Below are positions 1 to 10,093 of a stretch of DNA of 19,722 bases, in pieces. A model generated the notes under the pieces. It was not told where the DNA came from and ran no database searches. It saw nothing but the letters and a program-made list of their open reading frames with translations. How positions within the stretch are numbered: the stretch's first letter is position 1; every line of letters begins with the position of its first letter. Source of the DNA: Blastocladiella britannica (taxonomy: Eukaryota > Blastocladiomycota > Blastocladiomycetes > Blastocladiales > Blastocladiaceae); assembly GCA_025349905.2 (NCBI GenBank), contig MU624786.1, forward strand, positions 4,365 through 24,086, written 5' to 3'. Made by a program: the position numbers and the translations under genes.

Positions 1-142
1 GTGTTTATTGATAATACAAGATATTGGATTTATTATTCTCAAAGAGTCTACACAAATACTACTCTACAAACTGGCGTCACGGATCGTGACATTGTCGCCC
101 AAGAAACAGAACGGAAAAACAGAAAACACAAAAAAAAATACA

Positions 143-1858
143 ATGACCTCGCTGTACCACAGCGACATTGCCGCCCTCGTGCTTGAGCATGCTGCCTCGC
201 GTATACATGCATTCAGCGACGGTCTCGATATTCTGCGCGTCCTCCCTGCCGGCGAGCAGCCCGCCACACGCGCCGCCATTTTGGCCCGCGGCTACATCAA
301 CCCCACGCTCGCGGTCTCCCTCGGTCACACCCACCTCCTCCAAGATTTTCCAAAAGGCTTGCTGCTCGATACACGCGACACCATCCTCCTGGCGCTCTGC
401 GCTGTTGGTGATGTGGACGCGATCATCGACTTTTCTTCCAAGTACACGGGCCCAATCAGCCGCGGACCCATGACGGTCGCATGCCTTTCCTCATTCACGG
501 TCACCAACGCCGCCACATCTTCGGGCCATATTCCGGTCCTGGAGTATCTCGTCGCTACCGCCGCCAAGAATAACTGGGACACAATCGGCCGCCGAGGTCG
601 CTGGGTCATGGCCGCGCAGGCCGGCCACATTGCCTGTCTCGACTGGGCCCTCCGCGAGAAGTACTTGAAGCTCGATGAATTCTCGCTGGAGATCCGCGCC
701 GCCGCCATGTCTGGGCAACTAGCGGTCCTTGAGTGGTTCCACCAGCATCTGTTGCTGCAAGATCGGTCGTACACGGAACAGGACGCCAACGCCATTCCCC
801 GCGCCGCGACTGAAGGCGGCCATTTCAACATCCTCGAGTGGTGGTGGGACAATATTGCGGCCCCCACCCTCCCTCCGCCCGTCGAACTGGTCGGGATTGT
901 CAATCACGCACTCTATCTTGGCAAACTCGATCGGGTTCTCTGGTGGTGGGCCAAGTTTGAGACCTACCGTACACCCGACCATCAGTTCGGCAGTCACACT
1001 GCAGCTCTCTGTGCTCTCCAGGGCGGCTCGTTCCCGGTCATCCAGTGGCTGTGGGCAATCGCTGCACGACCAGACGCATCCGATCTCCTCGCCGACTGGG
1101 ACAGCAAACCATTGGTTACCATGCCGAATGGACTCCTTGTTCAGTCGCTCCCACTTGTTCAATGGTGGATCGAATTCCAGTTACCGCCTGGGCAACCTCT
1201 CGAGTGGACGCCGTCGCATGCGGTAGTTGCGGTCAGATCTGGCGCTGTTCAAGTGCTGGACTTGGTGCTTGCCCTCCCCGACCAGTCAGAGGTGCATTGG
1301 GGGACCGCCATGGCTGCCACAGCTCTGCGGTACCGCCAACTGCGCGTATTGGAGTGGTACCTTGCGAACCGAGCTCGCCTGCCAGATCAACAGCACCCAA
1401 ATGTGTTTTTCGATAGCGCCGAGGGCTACAAGTCCAGGATCGTCGCGATCAAGTGGTGGGAGGCGCACATTGGCTTTGAGCAGGTTTCGTTCTTGCAGCT
1501 TGGTGCCGCCATCGCAAGGCACTGCGACTCTGACTCACTCGAGTGGTGGCTCTCGCAACTCGCCAAGCCCTCGCGGGGACACTTGGTCCGAGCGGCACTG
1601 ACCAAGACTCTGGTGGACGCTCGGTCCGTGTGGGCACTCGAATTGTTGGCTGACGCTGCTGCGAGCTATGACCTGGCAGTGGGCAATCTCATGGCCAATC
1701 ACACCTGCGTGCGCAGTGCCAGAAGTATCGAGGCTGTTTGCTGGTGGTACGTGTTACTCGGAGGTGCTGATTCGCCAGCGGACGAGTGGCGATCCGTGCA
1801 GTTTGGCGGCAGCAGCTGTAGCGAGTGCCAGCTCCTGGGCCAGGGGTTGTCCACGTAG
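143..1858 (+). CDS. Trp-rich ankyrin-like repeat protein (tandem copy 1)
   Basis: Single-exon gene of 571 residues. The ATG at 143 (MTSLYHSDIAALV) follows an A-rich leader. The reading frame stays open upstream to about position 8, but that stretch has no ATG and its Lys/Asn-rich composition is not coding-like. From about residue 130 onward the protein repeats a 30-40 residue unit of the form A..GH..vLeW(W)W, for example GHFNILEWWW, GKLDRVLWWW and GSFPVIQWLW. These are helix-turn-helix units resembling degenerate ankyrin repeats, with the usual Leu positions replaced by Trp. There is no signal peptide or membrane segment. The N-terminal 60 residues are helical and could be an F-box-like lead-in, but I cannot show that. 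It is paralogous to the broken gene just downstream. Function is unknown; a protein-interaction scaffold is the likely role from repeat architecture only. Confidence 0.8.
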   Translation: MTSLYHSDIAALVLEHAASRIHAFSDGLDILRVLPAGEQPATRAAILARGYINPTLAVSLGHTHLLQDFPKGLLLDTRDTILLALCAVGDVDAIIDFSSKYTGPISRGPMTVACLSSFTVTNAATSSGHIPVLEYLVATAAKNNWDTIGRRGRWVMAAQAGHIACLDWALREKYLKLDEFSLEIRAAAMSGQLAVLEWFHQHLLLQDRSYTEQDANAIPRAATEGGHFNILEWWWDNIAAPTLPPPVELVGIVNHALYLGKLDRVLWWWAKFETYRTPDHQFGSHTAALCALQGGSFPVIQWLWAIAARPDASDLLADWDSKPLVTMPNGLLVQSLPLVQWWIEFQLPPGQPLEWTPSHAVVAVRSGAVQVLDLVLALPDQSEVHWGTAMAATALRYRQLRVLEWYLANRARLPDQQHPNVFFDSAEGYKSRIVAIKWWEAHIGFEQVSFLQLGAAIARHCDSDSLEWWLSQLAKPSRGHLVRAALTKTLVDARSVWALELLADAAASYDLAVGNLMANHTCVRSARSIEAVCWWYVLLGGADSPADEWRSVQFGGSSCSECQLLGQGLST

Positions 1859-2072
1859 TCTTTTTATTTTCCAGCAATTCGCTCTTGGGCGCTTGAGAAT
1901 GAGATGGGCTGTGGGTATGGTCCGATCAGCAGGGTCGGTGGACAAGTAGAGGTACTATTGTAAAGAACAGCAATGTATTTACTTTGACTTGCAAAGAGCA
2001 GCCAACGATTACTCTCAACACACTTTCCCAGTTCCCGACAACTGCCGATCCATTACAGCGCACAACCTCGAC

Positions 2073-3889
2073 ATGTCGACGCTGTTTATAAACCTGACAG
2101 CGGCGATCTGGCAATGCCTTTGGTCTGGTGCCACAGTCGATTCTGGCACTCGCTCGACCGACGAGCGTGCCCCTGCAAGCCTCCCTGCACCCGTGGGCGG
2201 CAATGTTGCAGCTGTACGCGGCGGCCGGTCTCCATCTGTCCGACAAGTTCGACGAGTTTTCGGCGGCCGGCGGGCGGGTGGCGATCGCCAATGTGGCATC
2301 CACTCGGGCGGACGCTTCCACAAGCAGACCAGCCCGAAACCATCGCGGCGGTGCTGTCCCGCGGCGGCATTGCCGTGTACACGCCGTCCCTGATCGTCCG
2401 GCACTTACCTAATCATTTTTGGCGGTGCCCGAATGCGGCAATTCTGGATGACGTCCGCAACTCACTTCAGGCTGCAGCCCAGACTGGGAATGTGCCGGCT
2501 CTTGCCCGCGTTTGGTCCGTGATTGGCAGCAAGGCGGGCCGAAAGCATGAGACCGACAAATTTTACTTGGCGAATGCGGTGTTGAGCAGCGAGTATTGTC
2601 CGCTGGTACTGGAATGGATCGACGCCAACGGCGTATTTGGCGACGACACCTGGGACTGGGTCAATGGCCGCAATAAGTGGACTATGTCGTACTGGCGGTA
2701 CGCAGTGTCAGCGGGCCACGTGGCAGCGCTCGAGTGGGCCCGCGGTAAGTATACGTGGCCGCTCGCCGATGCTGCCGCTATGGCCACGCAGCACAACCGC
2801 GTCGCGGTCCTGGACCGGCTGGTCGAGCATTATGATTATCCTCTCATGGACGGAATCATGAGCTCGGACGAATACGCAACCGCCCTCATGGAAGCCACAA
2901 AGTCGGGCCATTTTAGCTCGCTCGAGTGGTGGTGGAGTAGAACGAGGCAAGGCCTCCCTGTGCCCGAAATACTTACCGGCATTGCCAATGTATCGTTCGC
3001 GGCCAATGATCCCCGTATGGTGGAATGGTGGTGGCAAAAGTACATTGCCCACAAGACGCCGCTGCACCGCGGGTTTGGTAATACCAACACGATCTCGGCG
3101 GCGGTCTGCACGGGCAACGTTGCCGTGGTCCAGTGTCTGTGGGACATGTCGCACGCGCACCCATCCGAGTTCACCTGCAACTGGGATGCGGTTCTCACCG
3201 AGACCCGGTTTCCCTGCATGCGCGGCACGTTCAGTGTCGAAATTTTGCAATGATGGATCAGCAAGCGCCCAACGGGGTCCGAGCAACTGCAATGGACCTC
3301 CCAGCAAACGATCGCATGCATCAAGAAGGGTGGCATCGAAGTGCTCGAATGGCTATGGGTTCGAACCCAAACAGACCCCACCATACAAGTGACGTGGGGC
3401 GAGCACATGCACTACTATGCGTTCGTGTACGGCGAGATGCGCATTCTCGACTGGGTTTGGACCCACCGTGCCGCCCTCCCGCACCAAGTGGACCCGGTGT
3501 ATAGCTGCCCCTGCAACGCCGACGGCGGGATGGACGCCGAGTGGCTGGCGCCGTACCAGTGGTGGAGCCGCCATATGGAGTACACCGAGCAGGCGCTGAC
3601 GACGATCGGCGCGCTGGTGGTGCAGCACCGGTACTTTGCTGCCATTGCGTGGTGGCTGGACGCCGTGAGTGCGCTTGTGGGACCAGTGCCAGTGGATGGT
3701 GACGACGTGGATGGCACGGCAGCTGAACGGATCGTGGCCTTGGCGGTCAGGAACGCCACGACGCCGGTGGCACTTGGCGCGCTGGCAGCGTACGCAGAGA
3801 CGCGCGGGCGGACGCTCGTTGCATCGACACCGCTTCCATCCTCTGATCTGGGGCTCGCGTGGTGGCGAGCCCATGCAACAGTGGCTTGA
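2073..3889 (+). pseudogene. Broken tandem paralogue of the Trp-rich ankyrin-like gene
   Basis: The main frame runs from about 2303 to 3250, meets TGA at 3251-3253, and continues open in the same frame from 3254 to the TGA at 3887-3889. Homology to the upstream gene (143-1858) is visible on both sides. LPQADQPETIAAVLSRG matches LPAGEQPATRAAILARG of copy 1, GHFSSLEWWW matches GHFNILEWWW, and after the stop GGIEVLEWLW keeps the repeat. At the stop, copy 1 reads VQWWIE while this copy reads LQ-stop-WIS, so TGA replaces the first Trp of a WW pair. At the 5' end, coding-like codons lie in another frame (about 2098-2300), and the only good ATG (2073) is in the third frame, so at least one frame change near 2300 is needed unless an intron is hidden there. 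The start coordinate is therefore tentative. Third-position GC remains high, suggesting recent inactivation or readthrough. Confidence 0.7.
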
Positions 3890-4129
3890 AGTTTTTAATG
3901 AAAAGTTTGAAGCACTGCGAACAAGCACTGCCCTCGCTCTCACCGTACCTCGTAATAATCATACCAATTTTCTTATAGACTAGCACAGTAATCTCTTCAC
4001 CTGGGCCACCTCGTCCTTTATTCTTGCGTGGTTAAAATTTTTCGGCAAGGCTACATTTCCTGTCGCCACACTTTTGCCACAGCAGCTTGCGCGCTGGTCC
4101 GCGCTATACACTTCCGCAAAATAGACGCG

Positions 4130-5970
4130 ATGGCGGCTGTACAACAATATAAACGACCAATGGGCCTCCTTGGTGCTCTGGTCCTGGTGATGCTGGTTCT
4201 CGCGGGCTCCACTTCGGCTCTGGCCGTCGACACCACCCAGGGCCCATTTGCCGGCCACCAGGTGGTGCGAGTGTATGGCGATGCGCGCGCTTCACCTCTG
4301 CGCGACTTTATGCTGGTAACTACTTTATACTTTAATTCTTTTTTGGATGCCTCATGACATCACCTGCCCACTAGTCCAACCACATCGACATGTGGTCCGA
4401 TCTGGCGCCGTCGCGCACACAAGTGGACCTGCGCGTGTCACCCAACCAGGCCGCGCAGCTACAGGCGCTGGGCATGCGGTCCGAGGTCCTGATCCCTGAC
4501 CTGGCCGCCATTTACGCCGCATCCACCGAGCCCGCCCCTCTTTCATCAGCAGCGGCACCAAGTCATCGCCAGTTGCAAGATACGGGAGCCTTGGGTTCTT
4601 TGCGTATCTCTGCCGCCATTGACTCGTCGTACCTCTCGTACGATAAAGTCAAGGCGTACCTGAGCAATTTGGCGGCAGCCGCGGCGCCAGGGACCGTGAC
4701 GTTGGAATCGGTCGGCAAGACGTACGAGGGCCGCGACATTCCCGCAGTCCGGATTTCTCGGCCCAAGTCGTTGGCGACCATCGCCAAAATGGCAGTGATC
4801 ACGCTTGGCGGCGTGCATGCGCGCGAATGGGTCGGACCCGCGGCAGTGCTGGCGGGAATCCATGACTTGGCCACTGCTGCGAGCACTGATCCGACGACTG
4901 CGTCGTCGCCCTTGTCGACGTTGCTGGATGCATTCGATTTTGTGTTTGTGCCGGTCGCTAACCCTGACGGATACGTGTTTACGTTTGGGGATCCGGCCAA
5001 CCGACTGGTATGCTTTTTTTTTTTCTTGTTGTCATTTTATAAGTTCCAGTCGTCGCTGAATGTTGTTTACGTATGTAGTGGCGCAAGAACCGCCAGCCGA
5101 CCAAGGCCAAGAACCTTGCCTGCATTGGCATTGGTATTTTAGATCCGTATTTCGCGACACAGTAGTGTTTAACAACAAAATCCACAGACATCAACCGCAA
5201 CTTCCCAACCAACTGGGCGCCCGCTGCCGCCCGCAACGCCAGCAACCCAGACTCAGAGTGCGCGGAAACGTACCCCGGCGACTCGGCCGCACAAGCGCTG
5301 GAGGTCCAGTCGCTGACGGCGTACATGACAAAACTCGCCACCACCATCGGCATTGCCGCCGTGTACGACTTGCACGCGTACTCGCAGCTGTTCATGTACC
5401 CGTATGGGTCCACGTGTGCGACGCGCGCGCCCAATGCCGCCGCCATGCAAGCGGCAGCGGCCAGTGGGGTGGCGTCGATGCCGAGTGGCGGGTCCGGGTG
5501 GCAGGTGGGCCAGATCTGCCAGACCATTTACGAGGCGGCGGGGTCGTCGGTCGATTGGGCGTACGGCGGGGCGTCGGGCGTGCATACGCCGTTTGCGTTC
5601 GCGGTCGAAATGAGTCCTGCTCAGGCGGACGTGAAGGTCGGGTTCTTGGTCCCGCCGGCTGGGTTGGCGACGGTTGTCAAGGAGACGATGGGTTCGTTCA
5701 TTATTAAAAATTTTGGCATTTTCACTTAGGATGATACCTTTTTTAGCGGGATGGACCACGTCGCTGCAGTCGATCCGCACTGCATTCTCGACGGGAACCG
5801 TTGTTCAGCTTGACGGGACGAAATGGTCGGCCGAGACCATGGCCAAGGCTGCCCCGGCGGGTACAAGCAATGCATCAGGGCTGGTTGGATCATCTGCCGC
5901 CAGCACGCAGCGTGCGTTGTGGAGTGGCGGCCTGTGTATTGCAGTGGCCATCCTTGGTGCTGTCTTCTGA
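4130..5970 (+). CDS. Secreted M14 zinc carboxypeptidase, probable GPI anchor
   Basis: Five exons: 4130-4315, 4375-5007, 5079-5133, 5188-5691 and 5747-5970, giving 533 residues. The protein would remove C-terminal amino acids from peptides outside the cell. Residues 1-32 form a signal peptide (hydrophobic GLLGALVLVMLVLAG, then SALA). Residues 33 to about 140 resemble an activation propeptide. The catalytic domain follows: GGVHAREW supplies zinc ligands His210 and Glu213 (Arg212 is the conserved HxRE arginine), then NPDGYVFT, RLWRKNR, DINRNF (Asn294, Arg295 substrate-carboxylate site), HAYSQL with third ligand His354, and FAVEM with catalytic Glu432. All key M14A residues are present. After a Ser/Ala/Gly-rich linker the protein ends in a hydrophobic stretch (GGLCIAVAILGAVF), as expected for a GPI signal. 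The last intron (5692-5746) is the least certain, because its donor is GTTCG. If it is unspliced the frame stops at 5727-5729. Confidence 0.9.
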
Positions 5971-6216
5971 AATTGATCCTGATTTTTTCCAGGAAAAGGG
6001 ATCAATCCAACCCATATCAGGACAGCCTCGATAGTTCTTCTTCATTTTTCCTTCATTTTTCCCTCCACGCCTCCAGCAATTATTTACGACTCGGAAATAT
6101 TGCGATCCAGTTCTCGAGATCCAAAATCAAACAATCAAAATACCAACTTGTTGTCGTCGGACAGAACTACCAAGGAAATATCTTCCCAACTTCCAAAACC
6201 TGAATAATAAGTTGAT

Positions 6217-7428
6217 ATGAGCGATCCAGCGCCGCCCAACGGAACCAGCAGCGGTGGATACGATGATGAAGAGTTTGAGGCCACTTCTGGATCCGATGCT
6301 GCTCCTGCAACAGTTCCAGCTCCGTTACCACCCCAGCCGCCGGCCACGGGCCCCTCTGTCGTGGAACATCACAAGCCCGACGACGCGTCAAAAGCGCAAA
6401 AGCCCCACCAACAGCACCACCCGGCCGCCGCACTCGTGACGAAACCTCCTCCGCCTCGATCTGCGGCCCCCTCAACCACCCACTCGCTCCCACGCCGCCT
6501 TCAATCAGAACCGCACCTGCCTACGATCCACCCGGTGGCCAACCGCACGCTGGCCGAGCGCTGGGACAAGAAGCGGTACGCCGATCACTTGGCGGCGGTG
6601 CGTGACGCGCGCGCCACCGTCGACGACCAGTGTCCGGGCAGTTTCCGGCTCGGAGAAGTTCCGTCGGGACCACCGCCAGGTATCAGTGGAGACGACGGCA
6701 CGAGTTCCACCAACGGTGATGGGGCTCAGGCGGTTGGACCCGGCGCGGCGAGCGGAGGGAGGGTCAAGATCAATCGCAAGAAGTTGCAGATGGAGGAAGG
6801 TTCGTTTAAGTGGTCGTAGGGGGTGCACGTATGGAGAACGAGGACTGACACATTGAATAATGTAATAGAGCGGCAGTCCGAGATTGACATGCGCAACCGG
6901 GCACTGCTGGTCAAGTTCCAGTTAGTGGCCGACGCCACGGTGCGCGAGTATGCGCGTGCTCCTGGTCCAAATGCACAGCTCCGCGATGCACTGGGCCAGC
7001 GCGCTCGGACCCGTCGTGCCAAGCAGATCGGGACCATTGAGCGCGAGAATCGGGTATGTCATTTTTTCGCCCTTTTGGATCCGATCAAGTTACTCATCCG
7101 AACAATGTAGACCTTGCTCCAACGCCTCGAGTCCAAGTCATCGCACTACCGCGTTACCGACATGACCGCCGACCGTGCCCAGAACTTGCGGTACTTGGTC
7201 AACATTGCCTCGCACAAGTCCAAGTACGTGCGGGAAATGCAGGCAATTGGGGTCCTGGAGGAGGTGATTTCCGGGCCCGGATCCACTGGCGGTGGTGAGG
7301 CGGGAGTCAAGGCGACAGCCTCGGAACCGACGGCTCCGCACCACCGGCTTGGGTCACGACAAGACACGTTGCCTCCGATCCAGCCTGCTGCTGCTTCCAC
7401 TACCATTGGTGCTACTTCAGGCGTTTGA
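6217..7428 (+). CDS. CFAP97/Hemingway-family cilia and flagella protein
   Basis: Three exons (6217-6799, 6869-7053, 7111-7428) encode 361 residues. The N-terminal 100 residues are low complexity (Pro, Ala, Ser, acidic, with an HHP/HQQHH stretch). The conserved part begins at about residue 104: HPVANRTLAERWDKKRYADH. It continues with a basic coiled-coil segment near 183-212 (INRKK...RNRALLVK) and a block near 244-290, RRAKQIGTIEREN then LLQRLESKSSHY and LRYLVNIASHKSKY. This order matches CFAP97/CFAP97D1 (KIAA1430, Drosophila Hemingway) as I know the family: RE...I..EN..L..RL....HY and ...Y. Those proteins are needed for motile cilia and sperm axonemes. No enzyme motif is present. A Gly/Ser/Asp-rich insert at about 140-182 separates the first two conserved blocks. 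The gene lies tail to tail with the BTB gene, with 94 bp between the stop codons. Confidence 0.75.
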
Positions 7429-7522
7429 ACGTGTTTTCCCCTCCAATTGGATCCCTTCTGGCCGTGCAACAAATAAGAATATCAAAATATATTGTAACAA
7501 AGGGGAAAGAAGAACAGATCCA

Positions 7523-8746
7523 TCACGCGTCCGAGTCCGAGTCCGAGTCGGCGTCCGAAAACACAAACCCTCCAGCGTCCATCGAGTCCTGGGCCAGAAG
7601 TCGGCGGTGCTCCTCGTCCAGGACATGCGCCATCTGCCGATTAACCGCGGCCGCAAACCGGGCCAGACCCAGAGTCTTGGCGACCGCAAACACCTCACGC
7701 CAGTCATCCACGTCCAGGTCGTCAACAACAATCCCGTGGTCCGGGAAAATGCGGTTAGCGGCTTCCCGCGGGACAGCGGCTCCGGGCGTCCACCCAGAGT
7801 AAATGTGCACCAGCGACAGCACCAGGGATGCGGGAGACCAGCCGGGAACCGTCACCGTGCCGGATGAAGGGATCGTAGCGTTGGCAAACGACGTCTCGGA
7901 CTTGGTCGGCGACGGCGGCAGTGGGGTGCTGGCGGCATCGTCCTTGTCCTTGTCCGAGATTTCGGGTCCAGTGGAGGCCGGCGACAGCAAGAGCGCCTTG
8001 AAGTAGGGGGACGCCGCCGCCAGGATAGTACGTGACGCACGCACTGTGGTAGCAGCGCCAGCCTGCAGCACCACGTCGTCCTTCTCAGCCTCCGCCTCGG
8101 CACCAGGAACAGCCGGCACGTCCACGTCCAGGAACTCGAGCAGCGCCGGCGCCGCGGGCAGCAGCAGCGGGACCGACGGCGCACCGGCGACCACGGGCAC
8201 AAACTGCACGCGCACCAGCACCGACGCTTTGCCCTCGAGCGGGTTGGACGCGAGGGTCACCCGCTTCCCAATGAACGCGCCGCGCGACTCGGAAGTGGCC
8301 GGGGTGGCCAGCGACGCCGGGTCCGACATCGGGTCCGTGTACACCGACGGCACAAACAGCGCCAGGCGCGTCGACACGGCGCCGTGCATGATAGCGATCC
8401 GGGCCACGAACGGTCCGGGAGGCGACGCTCCAAATGCGGCGCCCCCGCCCGCGGGAACCTCAAAGTGCAGCGACACCGCCATGTTGGCCCACGAGTCGGT
8501 CGCGTGCGTGATGAGCGACAGGTAGTACTTGACGCCCGTGGGAGCGGGCTTGGCGCCATTGGCCACGGGGGCCGCCATGGACGGCAACGGAGCCAGAGGA
8601 GTGCGTGCCAGCCAGGTGGCGTCGGCGTGCACGTCGCTGGCCGACTCGAACCGGTGCAGGACCGTCGGCGGCCGCGGGTCAAACCCGGCCGGCGCCACCG
8701 ACTCGATGGGGCCCGTGAACCAGATGGACATGTTAGGTGTCGACAT
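7523..8746 (-). CDS. BTB/POZ-domain protein, possible MATH-like N-terminus
   Basis: Intronless, 407 residues. I chose the ATG at 8746 (MSTPNMSIWF). The frame stays open upstream to 8851 but that part is basic, lacks an ATG and overlaps promoter-like AT-rich DNA. Residues 224-255 read DVVLQAG...VRASRTILAAASPYFKALL, the classic start of a BTB fold (substrate-adaptor or dimerisation domain). Residues 297-318 (VTVPGWSPASLVLSLVHIYSGW) match the later BTB helices. Between them a 40-residue low-complexity loop rich in Asp, Lys, Ser and Pro is inserted. Residues 70-186 are beta-rich and could be a divergent MATH domain, as in SPOP-type Cul3 adaptors, but I see no decisive motif. The C-terminus is an Asp-Ser run encoded by a GTCCGA hexamer tandem at 7529-7557, a likely length-variable microsatellite. 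Likely a Cul3 ubiquitin-ligase adaptor by family analogy. Confidence 0.78.
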   Translation of the reverse strand: MSTPNMSIWFTGPIESVAPAGFDPRPPTVLHRFESASDVHADATWLARTPLAPLPSMAAPVANGAKPAPTGVKYYLSLITHATDSWANMAVSLHFEVPAGGGAAFGASPPGPFVARIAIMHGAVSTRLALFVPSVYTDPMSDPASLATPATSESRGAFIGKRVTLASNPLEGKASVLVRVQFVPVVAGAPSVPLLLPAAPALLEFLDVDVPAVPGAEAEAEKDDVVLQAGAATTVRASRTILAAASPYFKALLLSPASTGPEISDKDKDDAASTPLPPSPTKSETSFANATIPSSGTVTVPGWSPASLVLSLVHIYSGWTPGAAVPREAANRIFPDHGIVVDDLDVDDWREVFAVAKTLGLARFAAAVNRQMAHVLDEEHRRLLAQDSMDAGGFVFSDADSDSDSDA

Positions 8747-9511
8747 TCTTTTTAGCTTTATTACTTTTATTTGCGAGGTGGTTGTCCAAAGAGAAGAGGG
8801 GAATGTGCAGGACCGCCTTTTATTTCCTTCCTGTGGGGTTCGACGCTGCACGGCTCAGGAGAAGTGATGGTGTTTCAAAGTTTGGTTCTTGGGAATCTCA
8901 TTCTCGCGAATTTTCTGCCGTTTTCCGACATTCACTACTCTTTCCCTAGAATGGACCTCAGGTTTCCCAGAGAAATCCGACATGTGGTGACGTGTCGGTT
9001 GGACCCGTTTCCTCATGAAATCGCACATCCAAAAACCGTCAGAAAACCGGCCGACCTCGCAATTCTGGGTTTTCCTGATCCCATTTCCAGCAGAAACCGC
9101 AATCGAATTCCATCCAAAAACCAGCTTCAGATCCCATTCCCAAATCACCCAAAAAACCACTTTTCAATAAATAAAATGTCAGCCATTTGTTCGAGACTGA
9201 AGATCAAATAAACCAGATATGGCCGTACCCGCAACAAACTTCTCGACTGTACCTGATGCACTTGACTGGACCCGACACGACAAATATAATGAAAAATAAG
9301 AGGCAGAATGAGACAACGCTCAAGCCGTTTGGGTGTTGACAAATAAAAGGCCGCGCACACAAAAGAAATAAGAGGAAGAGTAAAAGTAAAGGACGGTTCC
9401 TTGGATTTCCGTATTGATTGTGACAGGCGTGCGTACATTATGCTGCAGCGTCATTTGTTTCATTTTCCCACTTGAAACAACTTTCCCAAAATATATTGCA
9501 AGGTTGAGGCA
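8747..9511. other. Non-coding interval upstream of the BTB gene
   Basis: This 765-bp stretch is AT-richer than its neighbours and holds no convincing gene. The longest open frame (8771-9211, +) has no coding-like codon bias and its translation is rich in Pro, Asn and Arg. The first 100 bases should carry the BTB promoter. The middle (about 8900-9165) is rich in short recurring pieces such as AATCC, TTCCC and AAAACC. A short inverted repeat, CCGACA and TGTCGG separated by 10 bases, lies near 8978-8999. AATAAA occurs near 9167, but I cannot assign it to a transcript. Confidence 0.5.
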
Positions 9512-10093
9512 TCACCAACTGAAAGACCAAAATCCAACGATGACAGCAAGGACCGCCGACGCCGACCAGGAAGCGGAAGAAGCAGCCGACGTGGTTTGTT
9601 GCAAGTACCCCTCGATGCCTTGCCAGCCGACGGGACGCAGCGCCGCCTCGACAATCGCCGCGTGGTTCTTGCGCGAGTTCCAGGTATCCGACTTGGCGTC
9701 CGTGTACCCCATCGCGATCAACGTGGACTTGATCCCTGGCTCAATTCCAGACGCGAGAGTACTGGACAGTTTGATCAACTCGCCCAGCGAGCGCTTGTTC
9801 CCGATCCACAACATCAAAAAGTCCTGCAACGGGTGCTGATAGTTGTTCTTCAGCGCGATATCCACAGACGTGTCGGGGTCCTGCGTCAATTGCACATGCG
9901 ACAGCGACGATCCAGCGCTGAACGGAGGATCGTGGTTTCCAGGATGACGGCCACGCCGCATGTACGTAGGGGGAAGATCGGGTTAGTATTTATGGTGAAT
10001 CCGAGTCCTTCAACATCTTGAGCCAGCTTCCACCAGCCTCTGGGAGTGGACACAAACTCAAAAACCCGAGATGCTACCGCAACGAGCAACAAT

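Noticed and set aside
325..903. 192-residue antisense open frame within the first gene
   Set aside because: Composition (Ser, Arg, Met, Trp) is typical of a shadow frame, and the plus-strand gene with clear repeats explains the region.
3251..3253. TGA read as tryptophan by genetic-code change
   Set aside because: Other genes in the window use TGA as their terminator (CFAP97 at 7426-7428, AASS at 14344-14346, carboxypeptidase at 5968-5970), so a genome-wide reassignment does not fit.
3236..3269. Short intron removing the TGA in the second ankyrin-like gene
   Set aside because: A GT-AG pair exists (about 30 nt) but it is far shorter than the other introns, lacks a TNCTAAC branch point, and would delete the conserved Trp-Ile homologous to copy 1.
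3357..3367. tRNA B-box-like GGTTCGAACCC
   Set aside because: No A box or cloverleaf can be built around it and it lies inside coding sequence of the repeat protein.
8771..9211. 146-residue plus-strand open frame in the intergenic region
   Set aside because: No ATG near its start, no codon bias, biased toward Pro, Asn and Arg, and overlapping the BTB promoter; no recognisable motif.
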